Of a DNA stretch of 64,000 nucleotides, positions 1-7,078 are shown piece by piece. A program made the translations under genes and the position numbers. Every line of letters starts with the position of its first letter. The first letter of the stretch is position 1. The stretch is from Thermococcus paralvinellae (GTDB lineage Archaea; Methanobacteriota_B; Thermococci; Thermococcales; Thermococcaceae). Below the pieces are notes generated by a model. That model was not told where the DNA came from, did not search any database, and worked only from the letters and a program-made list of their open reading frames with translations. The stretch spans positions 1,650,681 to 1,714,680 of the forward strand of contig NZ_CP006965.1 of the NCBI RefSeq assembly GCF_000517445.1. The letters run 5' to 3'.

Positions 1-75
1 GAACTGGGATATATTCATTATATGTCTTAAAATTTCGTCCACATTTATTTTTGCTTCTTTAAGAAACTCCCTCAT
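1..75 (-). CDS. N-terminal fragment of an unidentified protein (cut by window edge)
   Basis: An open frame starts at ATG (position 75, minus strand) and stays open for 25 codons to the window edge (MREFLKEAKINVDEILRHIM...). A GGTGGT ribosome site lies 3 bases before the ATG, and a TATA-like ACTTAAATAG lies near 105-114, so this is a real gene start. The visible part is a charged amphipathic helix, too short to assign a family or function. Confidence 0.55.
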   Translation of the reverse strand, partial: MREFLKEAKINVDEILRHIMNISQF

Positions 76-132
76 AATACCACCAAAAGAAATTTGGAAA
101 GAACTATTTAAGTTACTCGTTTAATTGTAGCG

Positions 133-1197
133 TTAGCCCCAAGTAATATGTCTGTTAACTAAGAACCTAACGATGAACGAAAACCCAATTCCGATTAAGT
201 TCGCTATTAGATAATGCATGCCAAGATAAACAAGGGCTCCAAATATTACCCACTGGACAACAGCTCCAGTTAAAGCGGCCAAGTGGAAGCTGAAGAGCCT
301 CTTGTAAATAGGTTTGTTCTTCAAATCTTTAAACGTCCACAAATCATTCCATGTGAAATTGTTAAGAATCGCAAGCTCAGTCGCAAGAATGTTAGCAAGC
401 ATTAAATTAGTAATACCTCCACCGAGAATATTTGCAAAAAGCCACAAGAAAAACTGATTTACAACTATTCCACTCATTCCCACAATTGAAAACTTAATCA
501 AACGGTCAATCTCGCCCTCCCACTTCATTAAACGATAGAGATGCCTCAAATAGTTGAAAATCTGCTTTTGGCTCAACTTACTCTCCCCACTCTTTCTTAA
601 GCCAAATGTGTACGGAACCTCAACGACCTTGCTGTATTTCCCCTTTATGAGAACCTCAAGGAGAATTTTAAAGCCCACTGGGTTCAGCTCAACATTTTCA
701 ACAACCTCTCTTCTGAGGGCAAAGAATCCACTCACCGGGTCTTTTATGTTCCTAATTTTTGGCAACGCAACACGACCGATCATTATTGCACCTTTTGAGA
801 TTAACTTCCTCCACCAGTACCAGTTCTCAACCTTTCCACCCTTTACATAGCGGGAACCAATTGCAATGTCAGCTCCACTCTCAATTGCCTCAATGAGCCT
901 TGGAATTACCTCCGGAGGATGCTGCAAATCAGCATCCATAACAACAAAAATATCGCCCTTAGCCTCTTTAAACCCCCTAATCACGGCAGAAGACAATCCT
1001 TTCTCCTCTGTCCTTCTAATCACTCTAACTGGGTATTTTTGCGCTAATTCCTGTGCTTTTTCCCACGTTTTATCTGGAGAATCATCATCAACGATTATAA
1101 TTTCAAACTCATAACCTTTCAATGCTTTGCTTATTCTACTCACGAGCTCCTCAAGATTTTCCCGCTCGTTGTACGTTGGTACTATAATTGAGATCAT
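133..1197 (-). CDS. Dolichol-phosphate mannosyltransferase-like GT2 with GtrA-type membrane domain
   Basis: A family 2 glycosyltransferase of 354 residues. The N-terminal GT-A domain has the nucleotide-sugar and metal motifs VDDDSPD (residues 36-42) and DADLQHPPE (88-96), typical of enzymes that move a sugar from a nucleotide donor to dolichyl or polyprenyl phosphate on the cytoplasmic face. From about residue 235 to the end there are four hydrophobic segments of GtrA type, ending in VRFLVNRHITWG. This two-part layout is common in archaeal Dpm1/DPG synthase-like proteins that feed N-glycosylation or cell-surface glycans. The donor cannot be read from sequence. GGAAGGGATT precedes the ATG. The start is divergent from the tRNA-Pro promoter. 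Confidence 0.9.
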   Translation of the reverse strand: MISIIVPTYNERENLEELVSRISKALKGYEFEIIIVDDDSPDKTWEKAQELAQKYPVRVIRRTEEKGLSSAVIRGFKEAKGDIFVVMDADLQHPPEVIPRLIEAIESGADIAIGSRYVKGGKVENWYWWRKLISKGAIMIGRVALPKIRNIKDPVSGFFALRREVVENVELNPVGFKILLEVLIKGKYSKVVEVPYTFGLRKSGESKLSQKQIFNYLRHLYRLMKWEGEIDRLIKFSIVGMSGIVVNQFFLWLFANILGGGITNLMLANILATELAILNNFTWNDLWTFKDLKNKPIYKRLFSFHLAALTGAVVQWVIFGALVYLGMHYLIANLIGIGFSFIVRFLVNRHITWG

Positions 1198-1237
1198 GGC
1201 AATCCCTTCCTAATTTTTCATCTTTTTACTGCGAAAT

Positions 1238-1246
1238 CTTTATAAC
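1238..1246 (+). promoter_or_regulatory. TATA box of the tRNA-Pro gene
   Basis: CTTTATAAC preceded by purine-rich GCGAAAT (BRE-like) is centred about 30 bases before the tRNA 5' end, the expected spacing for an archaeal tRNA promoter. Confidence 0.6.
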
Positions 1247-1271
1247 AATTTCCTTGAAGTTCATTCTCGAG

Positions 1272-1348
1272 GGGCCGTGGGGTAGCTTGGCCTATCCTTC
1301 CGGCTTCGGGAGCCGGGGACCCGGGTTCAAATCCCGGCGGCCCCACCA
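1272..1348 (+). tRNA. tRNA-Pro (anticodon CGG), CCA encoded
   Basis: The acceptor stem GGGGCCG (1272-1278) pairs perfectly with CGGCCCC (1338-1344). The anticodon stem CCGGC/GCCGG encloses the loop TTCGGGA, which gives anticodon CGG reading CCG proline codons. The T arm is CCGGG-TTCAAAT-CCCGG (1321-1337), followed by discriminator A and genome-encoded CCA. There is no intron in the anticodon loop. The D stem is partly non-Watson-Crick. Confidence 0.96.
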
Positions 1349-1776
1349 TCTTAAGTTTTCTGATAAGTTCTGGCGGTTCTTCATCAAAGAAAACTCATCT
1401 CGCCATTTGATTGAAAATTTAGACTTGTTAATGGCTAAGGCGTTCATAGCATTGACTACTGAAGGTCGAAAGACCATTATAAATTTCGTCGTGACTTATA
1501 CAATGGCTTAGATTACTTTAACTTGAAGGTTAGCATTCTTAAGTCTCTATACGATGAACAATAGCACGAACACTTTCTTAACAATAACTCTTCTCACTAT
1601 AATATATGGATACTTTACATTATCGTAGATTTTCTAAAATATTTTTTGGAAAATTAGCGAAAGTTTGTAAGTCTTACAAAATATAACTGTGGAATATTCT
1701 AATGGTTTTACAATAACAATTACATACGTAAAATATTTTAGGAGTTAGTGTGAAGGCATTACTTGGAGGGTCCCAC
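1349..1776. other. 428-base gap after tRNA-Pro with no supportable gene
   Basis: This AT-rich gap contains short open frames that lack ribosome sites or run through the tRNA. No repeat of the tRNA 3' end was seen elsewhere in the window, so there is no evidence for a tRNA-targeted integrated element. TATA-like runs near 1690-1740 probably serve the DUF257 gene. Confidence 0.4.
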
Positions 1777-2400
1777 ATGAAGGGAGTTATTGATAGAATT
1801 TGGAGTAGTCTTAAGTTTGGGGAGACTGTTTTAATAGAGCATGACCCACACACTAGTCCAGCGTTAGGAGTTTATCATTTGGTAAAATGGGCTAAAGAAA
1901 AAGGCTACAATGTGCTTGTAGATGATATTTTGGACACCCTCTACGTGTATAAGGCCCATCTAAAGTTAGCTGGACTTGATCCGGATATTTTAAGTGATGT
2001 CAAAGTCATAAAACTTGGTGGAAGATTAAATGTTGGACAAGTTGTTGGTCACCTTCACATTAAAGAGCCAATAATCCGAGAGAGCGAGTACAGAACACTC
2101 TTAGATTCATTATCAAAGGAGCGGGTAATAAACCCTGTTTTGGGCTTTGAGAAACTCTTCCTATTGGTTGAATCCGAGAGAGAATTGTTTGAACTTGTAA
2201 ATTCGATTTTTTCTTTTATTGACGACGAGAGAAGGATTGCATTTTATTTCATCAACACAGACTTGTTAAAAAAGAAGTCACATGTTTTATCATTGCTTGA
2301 GGAGCTTGCAACTACAGTAGTTAGGGTAACCAAGCACGGAAAAAGTTTTTCCATGAAAGTCGTGAGGTCAGTGAACGATGAAATCGACGGAGTAGAGTGA
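1777..2400 (+). CDS. DUF257 family protein
   Basis: A 207-residue protein of the DUF257 family, found almost only in Thermococcales and of unknown function. The recognisable core is FGETVLIEHD near the start, then alternating strands and helices with LVDDILDTLYVY and VIKLGGRLNVG. This looks like a RecA/KaiC-type core without a Walker A loop. The frame extends upstream to a GTG at 1750, but the ATG at 1777 has GGAGG 7 bases before it and is the better start. Two paralogues are encoded at 54955-55626 and 55660-56331. The next gene is a KaiC-like protein that also lacks a P-loop, which suggests a shared but unknown role. Confidence 0.8.
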   Translation: MKGVIDRIWSSLKFGETVLIEHDPHTSPALGVYHLVKWAKEKGYNVLVDDILDTLYVYKAHLKLAGLDPDILSDVKVIKLGGRLNVGQVVGHLHIKEPIIRESEYRTLLDSLSKERVINPVLGFEKLFLLVESERELFELVNSIFSFIDDERRIAFYFINTDLLKKKSHVLSLLEELATTVVRVTKHGKSFSMKVVRSVNDEIDGVE

Positions 2401-2662
2401 ACATCTGACCTCTTTCCTGCCCTAAAGAGTAGGACTTTCAAAAGAAAAAGCAATTTTCAAATCTTTCTCTATCTATATTATAACAATTAACAGTGTCTGC
2501 TATTAGTAATTGTGATTTTTCTGAGAGTTAGGTACTCATGAAATCCCACTTTGTAGTTTTGTTATTTTTTAGAAATCTTAGAATTGTTGCAATTTTTTGA
2601 AAATTGGTAATAAATAAATTTTTATTAATCATGCCATAATAAGTAACAAGAGGTGATTTAAA
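2401..2662. other. Intergenic region before the KaiC-like gene
   Basis: AT-rich sequence of 262 bases with no supportable gene. The TTTTTATTAA tract near 2620-2630 is the likely TATA element of the following gene, about 35-40 bases before its ATG. Confidence 0.35.
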
Positions 2663-3409
2663 ATGGTGAGCGAAGTTATTAAGACGGGAATACGTGAGAT
2701 AGATGAAGCCTTGGGAGGAGGGCTAATTAACCGTGGAACTTTGCTAATCTCCTACGACAAGAGGTCTTTAGGATGGGTAATTGCAGGAAGGGTACTCAAA
2801 AACTTGATGAAGTATGATGCAGTTGGTGTGATATTCAACGTTACTTTACCTCTCTCAAAACTTATGTTGAGGGCAAAGTATCTTGGCATAGACATTGATG
2901 AGGAGGGAGAAAAAGGGAATCTCTACATAGTTGATCTTTTTGGGTCAAAACATGGGATTTTATATGATAAGCAATACGTTTACCAAATAACTGATTGGCA
3001 TGATGAAACAGCACTTCCGAAGTTGATAAGATTAAGCCAAGAAATCTTTTCTAGGATACCCAAAAATAAGCTAATTGTTGTTATTGTAGTCACTTTGGAG
3101 GGGTTATACCATGAGTTTGGAGAAGAGTTCATGAATAATGCAATCAAAGCTGCATTTGCAGGTTTCGAGAAAGGACAACTTGACGGGCTAAACATGGTTA
3201 TGATTTCACTTTTAAACAGAGAAGCGGTTCCTGATACTATCAACGCATGGCTTTATACTATCAATGATCAAGTTATAGAGTTCACATCACATCTAACTCC
3301 CGAGGGATTCGAAGAAACTATCCTAATACCTAAGTCCTCGATTCCTGGCTTTAAGGTAAAATGCTATACAACGAAAATTGCAGAAAAAGAAGACATTAAC
3401 ATCTTCTGA
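2663..3409 (+). CDS. KaiC/RecA-superfamily protein with degenerate P-loop
   Basis: A 248-residue protein. It opens like archaeal KaiC/RadA-type proteins (TGIREIDEALGGGLINRGTLL, residues 8-28), but where GxxGxGKT should follow it reads SYDKRSLGW (30-38). The catalytic lysine and Gly-rich loop are therefore absent and ATP hydrolysis is unlikely. The later strand IVVIVVTLEGLYHEFG sits where Walker B would be. It is probably a scaffold or sensor protein of the RecA fold. AGAGGTGAT precedes the ATG. It lies downstream of the DUF257 gene on the same strand, but a 262-base gap suggests its own promoter. Confidence 0.7.
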   Translation: MVSEVIKTGIREIDEALGGGLINRGTLLISYDKRSLGWVIAGRVLKNLMKYDAVGVIFNVTLPLSKLMLRAKYLGIDIDEEGEKGNLYIVDLFGSKHGILYDKQYVYQITDWHDETALPKLIRLSQEIFSRIPKNKLIVVIVVTLEGLYHEFGEEFMNNAIKAAFAGFEKGQLDGLNMVMISLLNREAVPDTINAWLYTINDQVIEFTSHLTPEGFEETILIPKSSIPGFKVKCYTTKIAEKEDINIF

Positions 3410-3849
3410 ATTTTCCCTATTTTAGAATGATTTAGGCTATTCAAGTACAGAGCCCCTTATCCTTCCCCAACACTTATTGGAACCCTTTTCTCATTACGGA
3501 CAAAGATCCCAAGAACAGACTTTCAATTCTTTAAGTCTTATTGAAATCAAGATAATTTCGCCCATTTCACCAATAAGGCCATAAAAGCGCTTAATTATAC
3601 AAAGTTTTTTGCTGAAGGGGTGATAGAAAAGATGAAATAGATCTTCAAGTCATGGTATTTCTACGCCTTGTTAACCAACCAATGCTTGTAATCAATTTTA
3701 ATCGACGTATAATGATGTTTCCATGGGAAAACAAGTAATTACTAAAAAACTTCCAAAGAACTCGCAAACCATTATTTTGAGAGTAGCCAACTTTAACAGT
3801 CAAGAACTGCAAAATAGAAAAATAAGCAAGAATCGAAAAATCTTCAGAA
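3410..3849. other. 440-base gene-poor region
   Basis: Neither strand carries an open frame with a ribosome site and archaeal-like coding character. Short frames with several stops could be the remains of a decayed gene, but nothing is recognisable. It lies between the end of the KaiC-like gene and the convergent end of the binding-protein gene. Confidence 0.35.
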
Positions 3850-4926
3850 TCATCCTTGCCTCTCTTTAATTATCTCTTCCGGAGTTTTGCCCTCGATCAT
3901 GAGCTTTGTCCACTCTTCGAGCCATCTTGAGTAGTTCTGCTCAATTTCTTTTGGATCAAGAGTTACAAGCTTATCTGGCTTAACTGCATACTTGAAAACA
4001 TCTGGAAGCTGGACGTTCTTGTTCACTGGGAACATCCAGTTTGTGAGTGGAATCTCCTTCTGGAAGTCCTCACTGAGAACAAACTCAATGAACTTCTTGG
4101 CCAAATCTGGGTGCTTTGCTCCTTTAACAAGACCAATTCCCTCAATCTGTGGGTAACCTCCTTCCTTAAAGATTATTGCCCCAATGTCTGGCTCTTTTCC
4201 TGACGAATAAGCGGAATATGCTGGGTCTGTTGCATAGCTGACAAACAGCGGAGCTTCGCCTTTGTCCCACATCTCCCATCCGGCGTCCCAGCCCTTGGTT
4301 ATTTGATAGATGTTCGGCTTAAGCTTTTCCCAGAAGTAGAGCCATCCTGGGTCTCCATAGACAGCAATTGTCCACAGCAAGAATGCCGCTCCTGTTGAAC
4401 TTGTTCTCGGGTCTTCGACAATCAAGCTCTTTTTCCATTCAGGCTTTGTTAGGTCATCAAAGCTCTGTGGTGGATTTGAAACCTCACTCTTTTTGTACAC
4501 AACTGCAATGAATCCATAGTCAAATGGGACCACGTGATACGTTGGATCAAGTGCGTCTATTAGATCTTTTGGAACGACATCAATGTTCTTTGGTTTGTAG
4601 GGTTCAAGAACCCCAGCTTCAATTGCTTTCGCTATAAGGTTGTTGTCAATCCCAATGACAACATCTGCCCTTGGATTGTCTTTTTCTAAAATGAGTCTGT
4701 TCAAAACCTCTCCAGCATCTCCAACTGTGATTATCTTAACTTTGACGTTGTATATCTTCTCAAACTTTGGTATCGTTGCATTTGCCAATCCCCAGCTGAC
4801 GAAGCTGTCATAAGCGTAAACAACAAGCTCTGGGGTTTCTGTTGTTGTTTGTTCTTTATTATTGCTGATGCATCCCAATCCACCGACTATGATCATCAAA
4901 GCTAAAATTAAAGCAACCTTTTTCAT
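3850..4926 (-). CDS. thiB: Thiamine-type ABC transporter substrate-binding lipoprotein
   Basis: A 358-residue extracytoplasmic binding protein. The signal peptide ends in lipobox VGGLGC with the lipid-anchored Cys at residue 19, followed by a Thr/Glu-rich linker. The mature protein matches the ThiB/TbpA branch of iron/thiamine-type type II binding proteins (LVVYAYDSFVSWG, NPRADVVIGIDNNL, PFDYGFIAVVYKK, GIGLVKGAKHPDLAKKFIEF). No permease or ATPase gene adjoins it, so its transporter partner is elsewhere. The ligand (thiamine or phosphate ester) is inferred from family resemblance. GGTGGTGAATT precedes the ATG, and a short inverted repeat lies just upstream. Confidence 0.8.
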   Translation of the reverse strand: MKKVALILALMIIVGGLGCISNNKEQTTTETPELVVYAYDSFVSWGLANATIPKFEKIYNVKVKIITVGDAGEVLNRLILEKDNPRADVVIGIDNNLIAKAIEAGVLEPYKPKNIDVVPKDLIDALDPTYHVVPFDYGFIAVVYKKSEVSNPPQSFDDLTKPEWKKSLIVEDPRTSSTGAAFLLWTIAVYGDPGWLYFWEKLKPNIYQITKGWDAGWEMWDKGEAPLFVSYATDPAYSAYSSGKEPDIGAIIFKEGGYPQIEGIGLVKGAKHPDLAKKFIEFVLSEDFQKEIPLTNWMFPVNKNVQLPDVFKYAVKPDKLVTLDPKEIEQNYSRWLEEWTKLMIEGKTPEEIIKERQG

Positions 4927-4952
4927 AATTCACCACCTACAACTTATTTTTG

Positions 4953-4966
4953 AACTTTCATAAGTT
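4953..4966. promoter_or_regulatory. Inverted repeat upstream of thiB-like gene
   Basis: AACTT-TCAT-AAGTT lies between the TATA-like AAGTTTTAAACC (about 4976-4987, minus-strand sense) and the ATG at 4926. It would overlap the transcription start, a common repressor position. The arms are short and could be chance. Confidence 0.25.
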
Positions 4967-5012
4967 AGTAATAAAAGAGGGTTTAAAACTTTATTGGGAC
5001 AAAAATGAGAAA

Positions 5013-5927
5013 TTATAATTGAGAATAGAGGAAATACGCGTAGATCATCAATAGAACAGCACTTGTTCCTCTGCTCACCTTATTCGTTAATCTAAGAGAT
5101 AAAGTCAGGATCCCCATAACCAACAATGTGAGAGGCATAGTAAATGAGAATATGCTCTCATCAACTGTTATTGGTCGTATTATCGAGGCTATTCCAATGA
5201 CCATAAGAATATCGAGAATATTTGCCCCAACAATGTTTCCAACACTTATATTGGGTATCTTCTTTAATGTTGCAGTCAGAGAGTTTGCAAGCTCTGGAAG
5301 AGATGTTCCAATAGAGACCAATGTCAAACCAATAACAACTTCTGGAATTTCCAAGGTCCTCGCTATAGTAACAGCACTTGTAACAACCATTCTCGCACCA
5401 ACTACAACGACAATACCGCTTAAAAATAGGATTACAACATCTCTCTTTACGTTTTTACCATTGCTCCTTCCAACTTCTTCGAGGGCGATGTGCTTTTTAT
5501 AGAGATAGTAAAGGAAGATAAGATAAATCATGATCAGTGAAAATCCCTCAAATCTTGAAATTGTCATATCTCTCATCAAAAACCAAGCGTAAAAAGTCAC
5601 AGCAAGCATGAAGAGGGAATTCCTCCAAGCTATTTCATCAACCTTGAGAGGCATAATCATTGCAGAAACTCCCAAAATTAACGCTATATTTGCCAATGCA
5701 CTACCAACAGCATTTCCCAAAGCAATCCCACTATTACCTTCATAAGCAGCAATTGCAGACACTGTAACCTCTGGAAGAGTCGTCGCTATGCTCGCTAACA
5801 CAAGAGCTATTAAGAATTCACTGACACCAAAACCTTTAGCAACTCTACTTCCAGCTTCAACGAACTCGTCGCTACCTTTGATTAGCAATGTCAGACCTAT
5901 TATGAACATAATGAACTCTTGTATCAT
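5013..5927 (-). CDS. Sodium/calcium exchanger family (CaCA) membrane protein
   Basis: An integral membrane antiporter of about 304 residues in the YrbG-like branch of the CaCA superfamily. The two alpha repeats are visible: LASIATTLPEVTVSAIAAYEG with GLAVGSALANI-type sequence in the first half, and LVSIGTSLPELANSL with VGNIVGANILDIL in the second. The glutamates in the TLPE and SLPE motifs are the expected cation ligands. About ten membrane segments are present, with a short charged loop (YKKHIALEEVGRSNGKN) between halves. It would exchange Na+ (or H+) for Ca2+ or a related cation. Two close ATGs exist (5933 and 5927); the second has a slightly better upstream spacing. Confidence 0.88.
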   Translation of the reverse strand: MIQEFIMFIIGLTLLIKGSDEFVEAGSRVAKGFGVSEFLIALVLASIATTLPEVTVSAIAAYEGNSGIALGNAVGSALANIALILGVSAMIMPLKVDEIAWRNSLFMLAVTFYAWFLMRDMTISRFEGFSLIMIYLIFLYYLYKKHIALEEVGRSNGKNVKRDVVILFLSGIVVVVGARMVVTSAVTIARTLEIPEVVIGLTLVSIGTSLPELANSLTATLKKIPNISVGNIVGANILDILMVIGIASIIRPITVDESIFSFTMPLTLLVMGILTLSLRLTNKVSRGTSAVLLMIYAYFLYSQL

Positions 5928-5969
5928 TGTCATCGCCGGTATTCTGTAAAAATTGTAGGATTTAAAAAG

Positions 5970-6500
5970 CTATGCTTTATGTTCTCTATGGTCTTTCTCG
6001 TAGCCTACTCCTTCCCCTCTACCTTCCATCCTAATTACATAATCTGCTGCATTCTGCAAAGCAACACTGAAGCCTGGTTCAATACCAACTACAATAGTCT
6101 CTTTACCCCTTCTCTTGGCCTCGCTGATTATTGGGAGAAAATCGGCATCTCTTGTTGCTATTGCAATTATATCCACATCAGAGTTATATATTAGTTCCAT
6201 CGCCTCTATGGCAATCCTAACATCGGTATCTCCAGCCACAATGATTGGCTCAAAACCCTGATTCACAACAGCCTCAATAAGCCCTTGAGGGGCATATTGA
6301 TTTAGAACAACTTTTGCAACCCTAATCTTCCCAATCCTCTCAAGAGCTTCCTTTATATCCTCTAATCTAATCCCGAATTCTTTTCTAAGAATGTTTGGTC
6401 CATCAATGATGAGTCCAATTGTTTTTCTAGGTTCTTCACCCTTTTCCTTAGCCTCTCTTTCCTCTCTTTTTAGAATTCTGAATATCTTTTCTTTCACCAC
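5970..6500 (-). CDS. NYN-domain protein (TIGR00288-like), acidic residues intact
   Basis: A PIN-like NYN domain protein of the LabA/DUF88 type. Numbered from the upstream GTG at 6509 (179 residues) it has IDGPNIL with Asp36, GDTD with Asp94 and Asp96, and TRDADFLP with Asp121 and Asp123. These are the acidic residues expected to bind metal in RNA-cleaving NYN proteins. A GTG at 6500, 5 bases after GGGGTGG, is the likelier start and gives 176 residues. The gene begins inside the 3' end of its paralogue (overlap about 50-60 bases), so the pair is probably translated from one message. An RNase role is inferred from fold and motifs; the substrate is unknown. Confidence 0.75.
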   Translation of the reverse strand: MVKEKIFRILKREEREAKEKGEEPRKTIGLIIDGPNILRKEFGIRLEDIKEALERIGKIRVAKVVLNQYAPQGLIEAVVNQGFEPIIVAGDTDVRIAIEAMELIYNSDVDIIAIATRDADFLPIISEAKRRGKETIVVGIEPGFSVALQNAADYVIRMEGRGEGVGYEKDHREHKA

Positions 6501-7005
6501 TCTCTCCACCCCGTGGGGTCAAAATGATAACGTAATCAGCCCCATGCTTCAAAGCAGCACTAAATCCCGGCTCAACCCCAATTATCACAGTTTCCTTACC
6601 CTTCTCTTTTGCTTTGAGAATTATAGGCAAAAATTCAGCGTTTCTTGTTGCCAAAGCAATTATGTCAATGTTTGGATTATATATCTCACGCATAGCCTCA
6701 ACTGCCAGCTTAACTCCCGTTTCTCCGGGAACAATTATCGGTTCAAAACCTTGATTAGCTACAGCTTCAATTAAACCTTGAGGAGCATATTGATTAAGAA
6801 TAACTTTGGCAACTCTAATATTTCCAAGTTGCTCAAGCGCTTCAACAATATCCTCAAGGTGGATGTTGAACTCTTTCCTCAAAATGTTGGGACCATCAAT
6901 CAGAAGAGCAATCCTTTTGCCCCTCCGCATTTTGCGCTTCATCATTGCTATACTTCGCATTCCCTCCTTTGTAATCGCCATTATCCTCTCCCAATTGCTG
7001 GGCAT
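6448..7005 (-). CDS. NYN-domain paralogue with substituted active-site acids
   Basis: A 185-residue paralogue of the neighbouring NYN protein, closely alignable through [28 protein letters not shown] and [15 protein letters not shown]. The start at ATG 7005 follows GGTGATTGGA; upstream is TTTTATAAAC near 7042-7051. The first motif IDGPN keeps its Asp, but GDTD has become GETG and TRDADF has become TRNAEF. Two Asp are Glu, one is Gly and one is Asn. It may therefore be a weak or inactive nuclease acting as partner or regulator of the intact copy. The C-terminal tail is basic (NSKKRGKRG). Confidence 0.72.
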   Translation of the reverse strand: MPSNWERIMAITKEGMRSIAMMKRKMRRGKRIALLIDGPNILRKEFNIHLEDIVEALEQLGNIRVAKVILNQYAPQGLIEAVANQGFEPIIVPGETGVKLAVEAMREIYNPNIDIIALATRNAEFLPIILKAKEKGKETVIIGVEPGFSAALKHGADYVIILTPRGGESGERKDIQNSKKRGKRG

Positions 7006-7041
7006 TCCAATCACCATCGATGTAATGCAGCATCGTTAAGA

Positions 7042-7051
7042 TTCCTAGTTT
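7042..7051 (-). promoter_or_regulatory. TATA box of the NYN gene pair
   Basis: Read on the minus strand, TTTTATAAAC lies 37 bases upstream of the ATG at 7005. It is the only promoter-like element before the overlapping NYN genes. Confidence 0.45.
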
Positions 7052-7078
7052 ATAAAATGCACTTAAAGTATAAAAAAG

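Noticed and set aside
1188-1511. Open frame of 107 codons on the plus strand
   Set aside because: It runs straight through the tRNA-Pro gene and lacks a ribosome site; the amino-acid pattern in the tRNA part is an artefact.
4927-5012. Thiamine (TPP) riboswitch before the thiB-like gene
   Set aside because: The leader is under 60 bases and the conserved TPP-element sequences (CUGAGA and GAUNNUG-type) are absent.
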